Counted from the stretch's first letter, positions 26,208-34,465 are shown. The stretch: 64,000 nt of DNA from JACCTU01 sp963700495 (GCA_963700495.1 CAVOXT010000005.1:310001-374000); one strand, 5' to 3'. A program made the numbers and translations. The notes: generated from the letters alone by a model not told the origin.

Positions 26208-26999
26208 ATGGCAGAGCGGGCCGAGGACACCATCAGCCTCTTTCGGCAGTATCAGCGGTCGAAGGACAAGGCCGTGCGCGACCGCCTGATCCTGACGTAC
26301 GCGCCGCTCGTGAAGTACGTCGCGGGCCGGCTCGGCTCGGGTCTGCCGGCGCACGTGGACGAAGGCGACCTCGTCTCGTACGGCCTTCTCGGCCTGATCG
26401 GCGCGATCGAGCGCTTCGATCCGGAGCGGGACATCAAGTTCGAGACGTACGCGATCGCCCGCATCAAGGGGTCGATCATCGACGAGCTCCGGGCGATGGA
26501 CTGGGTGCCTCGATCGGTTCGGGCGCGGGCACGCGACATCGAGCGGGCGATCTCGGAGCTCGAGGCGAAGCTCGGCCGCGCACCCACCGACGAGGAGATC
26601 TCGAAGAAGCTCGGCTTCACGCAGGAGGAGCTCGACGACAGCCTGAGCGAGATCTCGCGCTCTTCGATCGGGGCGCTCGACGAGCTCTGGACCGTCCAGG
26701 GCTCGAGCGGCGACCAGGTTGCCCTGATCGACACGATCCAGGACACCCACGGCCCGGCGCCGACGACGGCGCTCGACCAGGCCGAGATGAAGGAGATGCT
26801 CGCGGACGCGATCTCACGGCTCCCCGAGCGAGAGAAGCTCGTGGTCACGCTGTACTACTACGAGGAGCTCACGCTCCGCGAGATCGGCGAGGTGCTCGGG
26901 GTGACCGAGTCCAGGGTCTCACAGCTCCACACGAAGGCGATCCTCCGCCTGAAGGCGCGCCTCGCCGGCACGCCTGCGAGGGCATCGCTCGAAGGCTAG
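26208..26999 (+). CDS. RNA polymerase sigma factor, FliA/WhiG family
   Basis: 263 residues from ATG 26208. Region 2 is clear (RDRLILTYAPLVKYVAGRLGSGLP, DEGDLVSYGLLGLIGAIERFDPER, KFETYAIARIKGSIIDELRAMDWVPRSVR), region 3 has LGRAPTDEEISKKLGF, and region 4.2 has EELTLREIGEVLGVTESRVSQLHTKAI. The WVPRSVR/RIKGSIIDELR set is that of group 3 FliA/WhiG sigma factors. In actinobacteria this class controls sporulation or motility genes; no flagellar gene is in the window, so the regulon is unknown. A candidate regulator for the surface-protein genes, but there is no direct evidence. Confidence 0.92.
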   Translation: MAERAEDTISLFRQYQRSKDKAVRDRLILTYAPLVKYVAGRLGSGLPAHVDEGDLVSYGLLGLIGAIERFDPERDIKFETYAIARIKGSIIDELRAMDWVPRSVRARARDIERAISELEAKLGRAPTDEEISKKLGFTQEELDDSLSEISRSSIGALDELWTVQGSSGDQVALIDTIQDTHGPAPTTALDQAEMKEMLADAISRLPEREKLVVTLYYYEELTLREIGEVLGVTESRVSQLHTKAILRLKARLAGTPARASLEG

Positions 27000-27148
27000 G
27001 CGGCCTTCGAGTCGAGCCGCTTCTGCAACGAGCCATCGGTCTTCAGAAAGATCGGCGCCGAGCCGCCCTTCGACTGCACGTGCCTGTCCAGCATCGCCGC
27101 AACGCGCTCATCGCGCTGGGGAGCCGTGTCGTACCCAAGCCGCTTCAT
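26996..27148 (-). CDS. Small basic protein, 50 residues
   Basis: The ATG at 27148 sits 7 nt after a strong GGAGGA ribosome site on the minus strand and encodes MKRLGYDTAPQRDERVAAML, a middle SKGGSAPIF stretch and the end RLDSKAA. It is convergent with the sigma gene, sharing 4 nt at the stops. Small, soluble, basic; no family known. The strong ribosome site is the main support. Confidence 0.6.
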   Translation of the reverse strand: MKRLGYDTAPQRDERVAAMLDRHVQSKGGSAPIFLKTDGSLQKRLDSKAA

Positions 27149-27280
27149 CTGTGTCCTCCTGGCCGCAAAAGGATGTGACCAACACGTCGTAGTCGATCCT
27201 CACGGCCTCCACACTCCCCCGAACGGGGCAAAGGTAGGATCGGCGGAAAGACCGTTTTCAAGCCAGGAGGACGAAGCCGC

Positions 27281-29329
27281 ATGGCTCACGAGCCGGGGAA
27301 GATCCGCAACGTCGCCGTCGTCGGACACCGCGGCGTCGGCAAGACGTCGCTCGTCGAGGCCCTGCTCTTCCAGACCGGGATGATCAACCGACTCGGGACG
27401 ATCGAGGCGGGCACCACGGTCACCGACTGGGACGACGACGAGCACAAGCGGCAGATGTCGCTCTCCTCGTCACTCGCGAACCTCGAGTGGCAGGAGCGGA
27501 AGATCAACCTGATCGACGCGCCCGGAGACCCCGGCTTTCAGGGCGACGCGATCGCGGCGCTGAGAGTCGTCGAGGGCGCGCTCTTCGTCCTCAGCGGCGT
27601 GATGGGCGTCGAGGTCGGAACGAGCCGGCAGTGGACGCGGGCGTCCGACCTCGATCTCGCGCGCGTCCTCTTCGTGAACATGCTCGACCGCGAGCGCGCG
27701 GACTTCTACAGGTCGCTCGCCTCGATCCACGACCAGCTGTCCGACAGGTGCGTCGCGGTGCACATCCCGATCGGCACCGAGCACGAGCTGACGGGCATCG
27801 TCGACGTGCTGCACATGTGCGCGTACATGAGTCCCGAGGGCGGCAAGGAAGGCGAACCGGTCGAGATCCCGTCGGAGCTGGCCGATCAGGCGGCCGAGTA
27901 CCGCGAGAAGCTGCTCGACGCCGTCGTCGAGACCGACGAGGCGCTGATGGAGCGCTACCTCGAGGGACAGGAGCTCGAGGCGGCCGAGGTTGCGAACGCG
28001 CTCAAGACCGCGGTACTCCGCGGCGAGGTCTTCCCGGTCGCCTGCGGCGTCGCGACGAAGAACCTCGGCACGCACGCGCTGCTCGACCTGCTCGTCGAGG
28101 GCGTCCCTTCGCCGGCGAAGAAGGGCCCTCCGATCACGATCGACGGCGCCGGAACCGCGGCGTTCGTGTTCAAGACGATCGCCGACCCGTTCACGGGACG
28201 AATCAACGTCTTCCGCGTCCTCTCCGGATCGATCAAGGGCGACGCCACCCTCGCGAACGTGCGGGCGCACTCGAAGGAGCGCGTCGGGGCGCTGATGGCG
28301 ATGCAGGGGAAGGAGCACACGAACGAGCTGGAGATCGGCGAGGGGGACATCGGCGCCGTCGCAAAGCTGAAAGAGACGCAGACCGGCGACCTCCTCCTCG
28401 ACCACGAGCAGCACGTCGAGCTGCCGCGGCTCGGCTTCCCCGAGCCCGTGATGAGCTTCGCGATCACGCCCAAGGCGAAGGGGGACGAGGAGAAGATGGC
28501 GGCCTCGCTCCGCCGGCTTGCCGAGGAGGATCCCACGCTCATGCTGCGGCGAGACGAGCAGACCGGCGAGCAGCTCCTCTCGGGTCTCTCCCAGATGCAC
28601 GTCGAGGTCGGGGTGGACCGGCTCAAGCGCCGCTTCGGCGTCGACGTGGAGCTGCACCCGCCGCGCGTTCCCTATCAGGAGTCGATCCGCAAGGAGTCGC
28701 GCGCGCACGCCCGCTACAAGAAGCAGACGGGCGGCCGAGGGCAGTTCGGCGACTGCCACATCGTCCTCGAGCCGATCGAGGGCCACACCGGCTACGAGTT
28801 CAAGGACGAGATCGTCGGCGGCGTGATCCCGCAGAGCTTTCGGCCCGCGGTCGACAAGGGCGTGCAGGAGGCGATGCTGTCAGGCATGCTCGCCGGCGCA
28901 CCCGTGTCGGGCGTTCGGGTGCGCCTTGTCGACGGCTCGTACCACACCGTCGACTCCTCGGAGATGGCGTTCAAGATCGCCGGGTCGATGGCCTTCAAGC
29001 AGGCCTACGAGCAGGCCGACCCCGTCCTGCTGGAGCCGATCATGGAGGTCGAGATCACGGTTCCCGACGACGCTGTCGGCGCCGTCAACGGCGACCTGAA
29101 CTCGCGCCGGGGGCGGCTGCTCGGGATGGAGCCGAAGGGCGGCGTCACCACGATCAGCGCCGAGGTGCCGATGGCGGAGATCCTCACGTACTCGCAGTCG
29201 CTGACCTCGATGACGAGCGGTCGGGGCGACTACCACATGCACTTCCTCCGCTACGAGGAGGTCCCGAGCCACGTCGCGCAGAAGGTCGTCGCGGCGTTCC
29301 AGAGAGATCGAGAGGAAGCCAAGGTCTAG
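27281..29329 (+). CDS. Elongation factor G-like GTPase
   Basis: 682 residues from ATG 27281, with AGGAGG upstream. G1 GHRGVGKTS, G3 DAPGDPGF and the region-IV/V fold (GFVF-type RGQFGDCHIVLEP, GLLGMEPKGG, TSMTSGRGDYHMHF) make it an EF-G paralogue of the FusA2 type. It is shorter than EF-G proper, and the G4 motif reads NMLD instead of NKMD, losing the usual lysine. Actinobacterial EF-G-like proteins of this kind are not the main translocase; their role is unsettled. Single gene, with a hairpin just after the stop. Confidence 0.9.
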   Translation: MAHEPGKIRNVAVVGHRGVGKTSLVEALLFQTGMINRLGTIEAGTTVTDWDDDEHKRQMSLSSSLANLEWQERKINLIDAPGDPGFQGDAIAALRVVEGALFVLSGVMGVEVGTSRQWTRASDLDLARVLFVNMLDRERADFYRSLASIHDQLSDRCVAVHIPIGTEHELTGIVDVLHMCAYMSPEGGKEGEPVEIPSELADQAAEYREKLLDAVVETDEALMERYLEGQELEAAEVANALKTAVLRGEVFPVACGVATKNLGTHALLDLLVEGVPSPAKKGPPITIDGAGTAAFVFKTIADPFTGRINVFRVLSGSIKGDATLANVRAHSKERVGALMAMQGKEHTNELEIGEGDIGAVAKLKETQTGDLLLDHEQHVELPRLGFPEPVMSFAITPKAKGDEEKMAASLRRLAEEDPTLMLRRDEQTGEQLLSGLSQMHVEVGVDRLKRRFGVDVELHPPRVPYQESIRKESRAHARYKKQTGGRGQFGDCHIVLEPIEGHTGYEFKDEIVGGVIPQSFRPAVDKGVQEAMLSGMLAGAPVSGVRVRLVDGSYHTVDSSEMAFKIAGSMAFKQAYEQADPVLLEPIMEVEITVPDDAVGAVNGDLNSRRGRLLGMEPKGGVTTISAEVPMAEILTYSQSLTSMTSGRGDYHMHFLRYEEVPSHVAQKVVAAFQRDREEAKV

Positions 29330-29330
29330 C

Positions 29331-29789
29331 CGGCCGGGCTTCGCGCCCGGCTACGGGATCGCCGAGGGGCCGACAGGCCTGCTCGACTGGGAGTGGGCGG
29401 CCGAGCGGCTCGGCGCGGCCCGGAACTACTGGATCGGCTCCACCCGCGAGAGCGGCGCGCCGCACTCGGCGCCGGTCTGGGGGCTCTGGCTCGGAGAGCG
29501 CCTGCTCTTCAGCACGAGCCCGGCGTCGGTGAAAGGGCGGAACCTTCTGCGCGACCCGCGCGTCACCGTCCACCTCGAGAGCGGCGACGAGGTCGTGATC
29601 CTCGAGGGGGCGGTCGAGCGGGTCCGGATCGGCGGCGCGGAGGCCGACGCCTACGAGGCGAAGTACGAGTTCCGTCCGAACCCTGACGACGCCGACGGGC
29701 TCTGGCTCGAGCTGCGGCCGAGCGTCGCGTTCGCCTGGCTCGAGCGCGACTACCCGAACACGGCGACGCGGTTCGACTGGAGCGACTGA
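29331..29789 (+). CDS. PPOX-type (pyridoxamine-phosphate/F420-like) flavin protein, start not canonical
   Basis: About 140-150 residues. From nt 29331 the frame reads RPGFAPGYGI, LLDWEWAAERL, ARNYWIGSTRESGAPHSAPVW and FSTSPASVKGRNLLRDPRVTVHLESGDEVVILEG. This is the split-barrel PPOX family with the usual N-terminal PGYGI and PW/DWEWA region. No ATG, GTG or TTG occurs in frame before GTG 29529, deep inside the barrel. Possible starts are ATC 29358 or CTG 29379. A 7-bp GC hairpin (29333-29351) covers the beginning. It either uses a rare start or has lost one. Cofactor (FMN, F420 or heme) cannot be decided from sequence. Confidence 0.65.
   Translation, partial: RPGFAPGYGIAEGPTGLLDWEWAAERLGAARNYWIGSTRESGAPHSAPVWGLWLGERLLFSTSPASVKGRNLLRDPRVTVHLESGDEVVILEGAVERVRIGGAEADAYEAKYEFRPNPDDADGLWLELRPSVAFAWLERDYPNTATRFDWSD
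29333..29351 (+). terminator. GC hairpin just after the EF-G-like stop, within the start of the PPOX frame
   Basis: GCCGGGC - TTCGC - GCCCGGC, a perfect 7-bp stem 3 nt after the EF-G-like gene's TAG. No T run. It may terminate or attenuate the upstream transcript, or block the ribosome at the start of the PPOX protein. Confidence 0.5.
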
Positions 29790-29802
29790 GCGCAGGGCGA
29801 AA

Positions 29803-29824
29803 AGAAGGCGGCGCGCCGCCTTCT
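29803..29824 (+). terminator. Hairpin terminator between convergent genes
   Basis: AGAAGGCGGC and GCCGCCTTCT arms in a near-perfect palindrome, preceded by AAAA and followed by CTTGCTC. It sits between the PPOX gene and the convergent His-rich gene, and can serve both strands. Confidence 0.65.
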
Positions 29825-29845
29825 CTTGCTCGCCCACGTATGTCT

Positions 29846-30037
29846 CTAGACGGTCGGGGTCGTCTGGGTCTGCTCGTCCTTCAGCCGGCGGATCAGGTCG
29901 GCGACGTCCGCGAGCTCCTGCTCGAGGTCGCGCTGGTATTCCTCCAGGCGCTCGAGGACGCGCTCGCGCTCGTAGAACCGAGCGCCGAGGCGGGGTCCCC
30001 AACCGCGACGGTGGCGGTGATGTCCGTGTCCGTGCAT
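29846..30037 (-). CDS. His-rich small coiled-coil protein
   Basis: 63 residues. ATG 30037 follows GGAGGGGAGG and gives MHGHGHHRHRRGWGPRLGARF, a His/Arg-rich head, then a coiled coil (YERERVLERLEEYQRDLEQELADVADLI, split here by heptads) and a Thr-rich end. It lies 2 nt after the PadR gene on the same strand, so it is cotranscribed with it and probably is its target or a partner. PadR genes often sit with small GGGH-rich or membrane proteins of this kind in actinobacteria. Metal binding by the His head is an inference. Confidence 0.7.
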   Translation of the reverse strand: MHGHGHHRHRRGWGPRLGARFYERERVLERLEEYQRDLEQELADVADLIRRLKDEQTQTTPTV

Positions 30038-30039
30038 GT

Positions 30040-30375
30040 TCACCTCCCCTCCTCGAGTCGTTCGATCAGGGTGTCGATCCGGTCGCGTGCCTCGCGCAGC
30101 CAGAGCGCCCAGCGCTCGAGCGCGCGCCGGCCTTCGGCCGTGATCTCGTACGTGCGCTTGGCCGGTCCGGGGAGGTCCTCGCTCCACTCGGAGGTGACGA
30201 GCCCTCGCTCCTCCATGCCGCGAAGCGCCCGGTACACGTTGCCGACGTCGATCCGCTCCGTCCCGAGGAGCGCAGGCAGCTCGGCGATCAGCTCGTAGCC
30301 GTGAGTCGGCCGCTCGCGCAGGAGCGCCAGCAGGCCGGGCTCGAGGAAGCGAACGCCCCGGCTGCCGCGTCTCAC
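30040..30375 (-). CDS. PadR family transcriptional regulator
   Basis: 111 residues from GTG 30375. The winged-helix PadR signature is complete: LALLRERPTHGYELIAEL, then DVGNVYRALRGMEERGLVTSEW, R-x-YEITAEGRRALERW and the C-terminal dimer helix. An inverted repeat ACATATGT-ATTAG-ACATAT stands 7 nt upstream (30382-30402) and is its likely operator, so the gene and the His-rich gene after it are probably autoregulated. The inducer is unknown. Confidence 0.88.
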   Translation of the reverse strand: MRRGSRGVRFLEPGLLALLRERPTHGYELIAELPALLGTERIDVGNVYRALRGMEERGLVTSEWSEDLPGPAKRTYEITAEGRRALERWALWLREARDRIDTLIERLEEGR

Positions 30376-30381
30376 TGGCTC

Positions 30382-30402
30382 ACATATGTATTAGACATAT
30401 AT
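30382..30402. promoter_or_regulatory. Probable PadR operator
   Basis: ACATATGTATTAGACATATAT: arms ATATGT and ACATAT in inverted orientation around TATTAG-type spacer, a local AT-rich island in GC-rich DNA. PadR proteins are known to bind ATGT...ACAT dyads. It lies between the divergent PadR gene and the gene at 30456, so it could control both. Confidence 0.6.
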
Positions 30403-30455
30403 CGGACGACGTTAGCACGAGGGTGCCGGTCAGGGCCGGGGCTACACTCGAACTC

Positions 30456-31071
30456 GTGCAGCGCATCACGAGCACGACCACCGCCCGGACGTGCGCCATC
30501 TGCGAGCGCACGCTCCTGATGGGCGAGCGCGCGATCCGGTTCGCGCCGAACGGCGTCGACTTCGTCGACGTCTGCCCGCTCTGTCAGGACCAGGCCGTCG
30601 AGTACGGCTGGCTGAAGGAGGGGAGCCCGACCTCGCCGACGGTGCCGGAGGCTCGACGCCGCCGGCAAGCGCCGGTTCGGCTCGATCTTCGAGACACGCC
30701 GGTCGGCGCCGGAGGCCACCGTTGCCCCCGAGCCGATCCTGCGCCGGCTGTCCGAGCCCGAGCTCGCGATGGTCGAGGCGGCCGACTTCTTCAACTCGAG
30801 CCCCTACCGGCGCACCGTCGGAGGCATCGCCAAGAGCCTCGGCCAGCCCAAGGCGTCGATCGTGTCGCTCTCCGGCGTGAAGTCGGAGCTCGTGGTCACG
30901 ATCGTCTGGGACATCTCGTGGTACCAGTACCGCGTCAGCCTCGAGTCGGCCCAACCGGTCCGGCTCGCGGAGCGCGGACACGACCCGACCGACCTCGAGT
31001 CCTCGTTCGCGCAGTGGAACGCACATCTCGAGGACGACGGCCGGCTCGTGCCGGATATCGCACGCCTCTAG
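30456..31071 (+). CDS. Hypothetical protein with N-terminal CxxC...CxxC zinc finger (one frame break)
   Basis: GTG 30456 begins a domain with TCAICERTLLMG and VCPLCQ (two CxxC pairs 30 residues apart), a FYVE/treble-clef-like finger. After a +1 break near nt 30658, the new frame gives a linker (RRFGSIFETRRS) and a conserved C-terminal domain: EAADFFNSSPYRRTVGGIAKSLG, ASIVSLSGVKSELVVTIVWDISWYQYRV. The whole would be about 205 residues. This architecture is known from Thermoleophilia-type genomes as an uncharacterised protein. Role unknown. Confidence 0.7.
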
Positions 31072-31102
31072 CGCGCGCCGCACACCTTCGTAGACTAAGA
31101 GC

Positions 31103-31321
31103 GTGATCTATTGCGTGATCCCGCCGGAGCTCGCCGACGAGCTGTTCGACAAGATGGTCGAGTACTACAAGGACAACCCGGACGTGACGGTGATCATCGA
31201 CCGCCGCACGGGTCCCGACCGCCGGCAGGGCAAGGACGTTCCGGAAGGCGAGCTACGCGAGATCCGTGACCGCCGTCGCCCACGGATTCCGGGCACCTTC
31301 CCGGACATCGTCGAGGGGTAA
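31103..31321 (+). CDS. Hypothetical protein, 72 residues
   Basis: GTG 31103 gives VIYCVIPPELADELFDKMVEY, YYKDNPDVTVIIDRRTGPDRR and a charged Arg-rich end (REIRDRRRPRIPG). The ADELFDKM...DPxVTVIIDRRxGPDRR pattern is common in actinobacterial short proteins near regulators. It is followed after 20 bp by the aldehyde dehydrogenase gene, on the same strand. Confidence 0.75.
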   Translation: MIYCVIPPELADELFDKMVEYYKDNPDVTVIIDRRTGPDRRQGKDVPEGELREIRDRRRPRIPGTFPDIVEG

Positions 31322-31341
31322 GCACAACTACACTCGCTCGC

Positions 31342-32853
31342 GTGGCTATCGCGGGCGCGCAGCGGTACAGGAACTACATCGGGGGGGAGTGGGTCGACGG
31401 CTCGGGCGGCGAGACGTTCGAGAGCCTCGTGCCCGCGACGGGCGAGCCGATCGGCGAGTTCCCGCGCTCCACGCCCGAGGACGTCGACCGTGCGGTTGCC
31501 GCGGCGAAGGAGGCCTACGAGGACTGGCGCCTCGTGCCCGCACCGAAGCGCGCGGAGGTGCTCTACCGCTTCGCGAACCTGCTCGCCGAGCACAAGGACG
31601 ACCTCGCAGACCTGATGAGCCGCGAGATGGGGAAGGTCCGCCTCGAGGCGGCCGGCGACGTGCAGGAGGCGATCGACATGAGCCTCTACATGGCCGGCGA
31701 GGGTCGCCGCCTCCACGGGCAGACGACGCCCTCGGAGCTGCCCGACAAGTTCCAGATGAGCGTCCGGATGCCGATCGGCGTCGTCGGAGTGATCACGCCG
31801 TGGAACTTCCCGATCGCGATCCCGAGCTGGAAGATCGCGCCCGCGCTCGTCTGCGGGAACACCGTCGTCTTCAAGCCCGCGGAGGACACGCCGCTGCTCG
31901 CGGAGCGCTTCGTCGAGCTGCTCGCCGAGGCCGGGCTGCCCCCGGGTGTCGTCAACGTCGTGCACGGGTTCGGCGAGGAGGTGGGGGAGGCGATCGTCAA
32001 GCACCCCGACGTCCCCGTGATCACGTTCACCGGCTCGCGGGAGACCGGCGTCCGCGTCACGCACACCGCCGCGGACATGCTCAAGCACGTCCACCTCGAG
32101 CTCGGCGGCAAGAACGCGATCGTCGTCATGGACGACGCCGATCTCGACCTCGCTGTCGACGGGATCATCTGGTCCGCGTTCGGCACCTCCGGCCAGCGCT
32201 GCACCGCGGCAAGCCGGATCGTCGTCCACCGGAAGGTCTACGACGCGCTGCAAACGCAGCTCGTGGGGGCGGCCGAGCGCATGCGCCTCGGTCCCGGCTG
32301 GGAGGACGACACCGACCTCGGCCCCGTGATCAACCGCACGTCGATCGAGAAGATCCACGCGTACACCCAGATCGGCAAGGACGAGGGCGCGACGCTGCTG
32401 ACCGGCGGCGAGCCGGCGACAGGCGCGGGGCTCGACCAGGGCTTCTACTACCGGCCGACGATCTTCGGCGACGTCGACCCGAAGATGCGGATCGCGCAGG
32501 AGGAGATCTTCGGCCCGACGACCGCACTGATCCCGGTCGACGACTTCGACGAGGCCGTGCGCGCGGTGAACAGCGTCAAGTTCGGGCTCTCGTCGGCGAT
32601 CTTCACGCAGGACGTCAACCGCGCCTTCCGCGCGATGCGCGACCTCAACACGGGGATCACGTACGTCAACGCCGGCACGATCGGCGCCGAGGTGCACCTC
32701 CCGTTCGGCGGCACGAAGGACACCGGCAACGGCCACCGCGAGGCGGGCCAGGCCGCCCTCGACGTCTTCACGGAGTGGAAGTCGATCTACGTCGACTACT
32801 CCGGCAAGCTCCAGCGCGCGCAGATCGACACCGAGGAGCACCCGGCCCCATAG
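31342..32853 (+). CDS. NAD(P)-dependent aldehyde dehydrogenase
   Basis: 503 residues from GTG 31342. The ALDH fold landmarks are all there: PWNFPIAIPSWKIAPAL, the cofactor loop FTGSRETG, general base Glu in HLELGGKNA, catalytic Cys in TSGQRCTAASR, and EEIFGPTTALIPVDDFDEAV, with PFGGTKDTGNGHREAG at the end. It is in the group near alpha-aminoadipate semialdehyde or succinate-semialdehyde dehydrogenases; the real substrate cannot be told. The TAG stop overlaps an ATA codon that seems to start the GNAT gene. Confidence 0.9.
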   Translation: MAIAGAQRYRNYIGGEWVDGSGGETFESLVPATGEPIGEFPRSTPEDVDRAVAAAKEAYEDWRLVPAPKRAEVLYRFANLLAEHKDDLADLMSREMGKVRLEAAGDVQEAIDMSLYMAGEGRRLHGQTTPSELPDKFQMSVRMPIGVVGVITPWNFPIAIPSWKIAPALVCGNTVVFKPAEDTPLLAERFVELLAEAGLPPGVVNVVHGFGEEVGEAIVKHPDVPVITFTGSRETGVRVTHTAADMLKHVHLELGGKNAIVVMDDADLDLAVDGIIWSAFGTSGQRCTAASRIVVHRKVYDALQTQLVGAAERMRLGPGWEDDTDLGPVINRTSIEKIHAYTQIGKDEGATLLTGGEPATGAGLDQGFYYRPTIFGDVDPKMRIAQEEIFGPTTALIPVDDFDEAVRAVNSVKFGLSSAIFTQDVNRAFRAMRDLNTGITYVNAGTIGAEVHLPFGGTKDTGNGHREAGQAALDVFTEWKSIYVDYSGKLQRAQIDTEEHPAP

Positions 32854-33344
32854 CCACGACGCTCGCGATCCGGGAGCTCGAGGAAGCCGACCTTCCGTTT
32901 CTCCGGGAGATGCTCTACGCGGCGCTCATGTGGCAGCCCGACGGAGAGCGGTATCCGTTCGAGTTCGTGCTCGCGCACGAGCAGGTCGTTCGCTACCACG
33001 AGGGTTGGGGCCGGGACGGCGACGTCGCGTTGCTCGCGGAGGAGAACGGTGTGCCGGTCGGTGCGGTCTGGTACCGCTTCTTCACTGAGGCCGACCACGG
33101 CGAGGGCTACGTCGACGAGGACACGCCCGAGCTTGCGATCGCCGTCGTCGACGTGTGTCGAGGCAAGGGTGTGGGCGTTGCGCTGCTCGAGGCGGCCGCC
33201 GAGCGAGCGCGCCGCGACGGGCTGAGCCGGCTTTCGCTCAGCGTGGACGACGACAACCCGGCGAAGCGCCTCTACGCGCGTCTGGGCTGGCAGGAGTACG
33301 CGCCCGGTGACGGGCTCGGGCGCATGGTGCTGGACCTCTCGTAA
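32850..33344 (+). CDS. GNAT acetyltransferase with a probable ATA start
   Basis: About 164 residues. The GNAT core is intact: first strand LAIRELEEADLPFLREML, TPELAIAVVDVCRGKGVGVALL (acetyl-CoA loop Q/RxxGxG/A), RLSLSVDDDNPAKRLYARLGW. The frame has no ATG or TTG before strand 1, and the nearest GTG (about 32776) would add an odd 25-residue basic stretch inside the ALDH gene. ATA at 32850 overlaps the ALDH TAG stop as ATAG and gives the natural length. N-acetylates an unknown amine or protein N terminus. Confidence 0.75.
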   Translation: MATTLAIRELEEADLPFLREMLYAALMWQPDGERYPFEFVLAHEQVVRYHEGWGRDGDVALLAEENGVPVGAVWYRFFTEADHGEGYVDEDTPELAIAVVDVCRGKGVGVALLEAAAERARRDGLSRLSLSVDDDNPAKRLYARLGWQEYAPGDGLGRMVLDLS

Positions 33345-33374
33345 CCGTGGCGGAGCGGGCGGTGTAGGTCCGTC

Positions 33375-34427
33375 GTGCGCTTCGTGCTGCTCGCGCTCGC
33401 CGTGCTCGCGGCGCCGCCGTCCGCGTCGCTGACGAGCGGGCCCCCTGCCACGGTGGGGCAGGCGTGGGTAACGACGGTTGTCGCTCGCGGGACCACGGCA
33501 TCGGTCGTGCGCGTGTCCGCCTCGAGCGGGAACCGATCCGTGGCAGTCGTCGCTCCCCGGACCTCGCGCGGCCGTTACCGGCTCCGCCTCGTCTTCCCGG
33601 CGGCCGGCGTGTGGTCGCTCACCGCGCGCGTCGCGGGCAGGCGGCTGCCGCTCGGGCGCCTCTCGGTCCGCGAGGCCGAGTTCCACCTCACGAACGCTGC
33701 GCAGATCCTCGTGGGAGGGGAGGGGAGGCTGTTCGTATCCGAGGGCGGCCGGCACCGCGTGCTGCGGATCGACCCGTCGTCGGGCCGCACGAGCATTGTC
33801 GCGACCGGCTTCGACAACCCGTGGGGGCTCGCGCTGCTTCCGGACGGGCAGCTACTCGTCACCTCGCGGAACACCGTGCAGGACGTCGACCCCGCGACAG
33901 GTGCGAAGCGGCAGGTCGGGGCGCTGCCCATCGGAATCGAAATCGGTCCCGTGGTGTTGCGTGACGGCGCCGTGTTCGTCGCTTCGGGTGACGGCCGGAT
34001 CCAGCGCCTCGACCTCGCGACCGGCGTGTTCACGGTGATCGCGGATGGGCTGTCGGGTGCCCACGGTCTCGCCTTCGACCTCGACGGCACGCTCCTGATC
34101 GCCGATTCGGGCAACGACCGGATTGTGAGGCTCGACCTCTCCCGCGGCACAATCGCGGCGGCGTTCGAAGCAGTGCAGGCCGTCGGGGCGATCTTCCTCG
34201 CTACCGACGGCTCGCTCTACGCATGCGAGATGGACGGTCGCAGGGTGACGCGGCTCGACGCTCGCGGAGGGCGGACGACGGTGGCGGAGGGCTTCCAGAT
34301 CCCGTACGGGATCCAACCCGCAGCCCAAGGCGGGCTCTACGTCATGGACGCCGGCTCCTCGACCCTGAGCGTGGTCAGCTCGACCGGCGTCGTGACCCGC
34401 GTGCGGCTCCTCGCGCCGACGCCGTAG
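33375..34427 (+). CDS. Secreted NHL/SMP-30-like beta-propeller protein
   Basis: 350 residues from GTG 33375 with a signal peptide (RFVLLALAVLAAPPSAS). The N-terminal 100 residues are an Ig-like beta domain ending LPLGRLSV. The rest is a six-blade propeller with NHL-type repeats: FVSEGGRHRVLRIDPSSG, LLVTSRNTVQDVDPATG, FVASGDGRIQRLDLATG, LIADSGNDRIVRLDLS, YACEMDGRRVTRLDARGG. It is probably an extracytoplasmic lactonase-like or binding protein; the metal ligands of SMP-30 cannot be placed with certainty. Confidence 0.8.
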   Translation: MRFVLLALAVLAAPPSASLTSGPPATVGQAWVTTVVARGTTASVVRVSASSGNRSVAVVAPRTSRGRYRLRLVFPAAGVWSLTARVAGRRLPLGRLSVREAEFHLTNAAQILVGGEGRLFVSEGGRHRVLRIDPSSGRTSIVATGFDNPWGLALLPDGQLLVTSRNTVQDVDPATGAKRQVGALPIGIEIGPVVLRDGAVFVASGDGRIQRLDLATGVFTVIADGLSGAHGLAFDLDGTLLIADSGNDRIVRLDLSRGTIAAAFEAVQAVGAIFLATDGSLYACEMDGRRVTRLDARGGRTTVAEGFQIPYGIQPAAQGGLYVMDAGSSTLSVVSSTGVVTRVRLLAPTP

Positions 34428-34465
34428 CTCCTTGCGGTAGCGTCGCCGAGGGCGTGAGCGCGCTC

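Noticed and set aside
29153..29330. Start of the PPOX gene inside the EF-G-like gene
   Set aside because: No ATG, GTG or TTG in the PPOX frame occurs there, and homology begins only after the EF-G-like stop.
27487..29532. 681-codon second frame inside the EF-G-like gene
   Set aside because: Arg/Gly/Asp-rich shadow; the EF-G frame holds all GTPase motifs.
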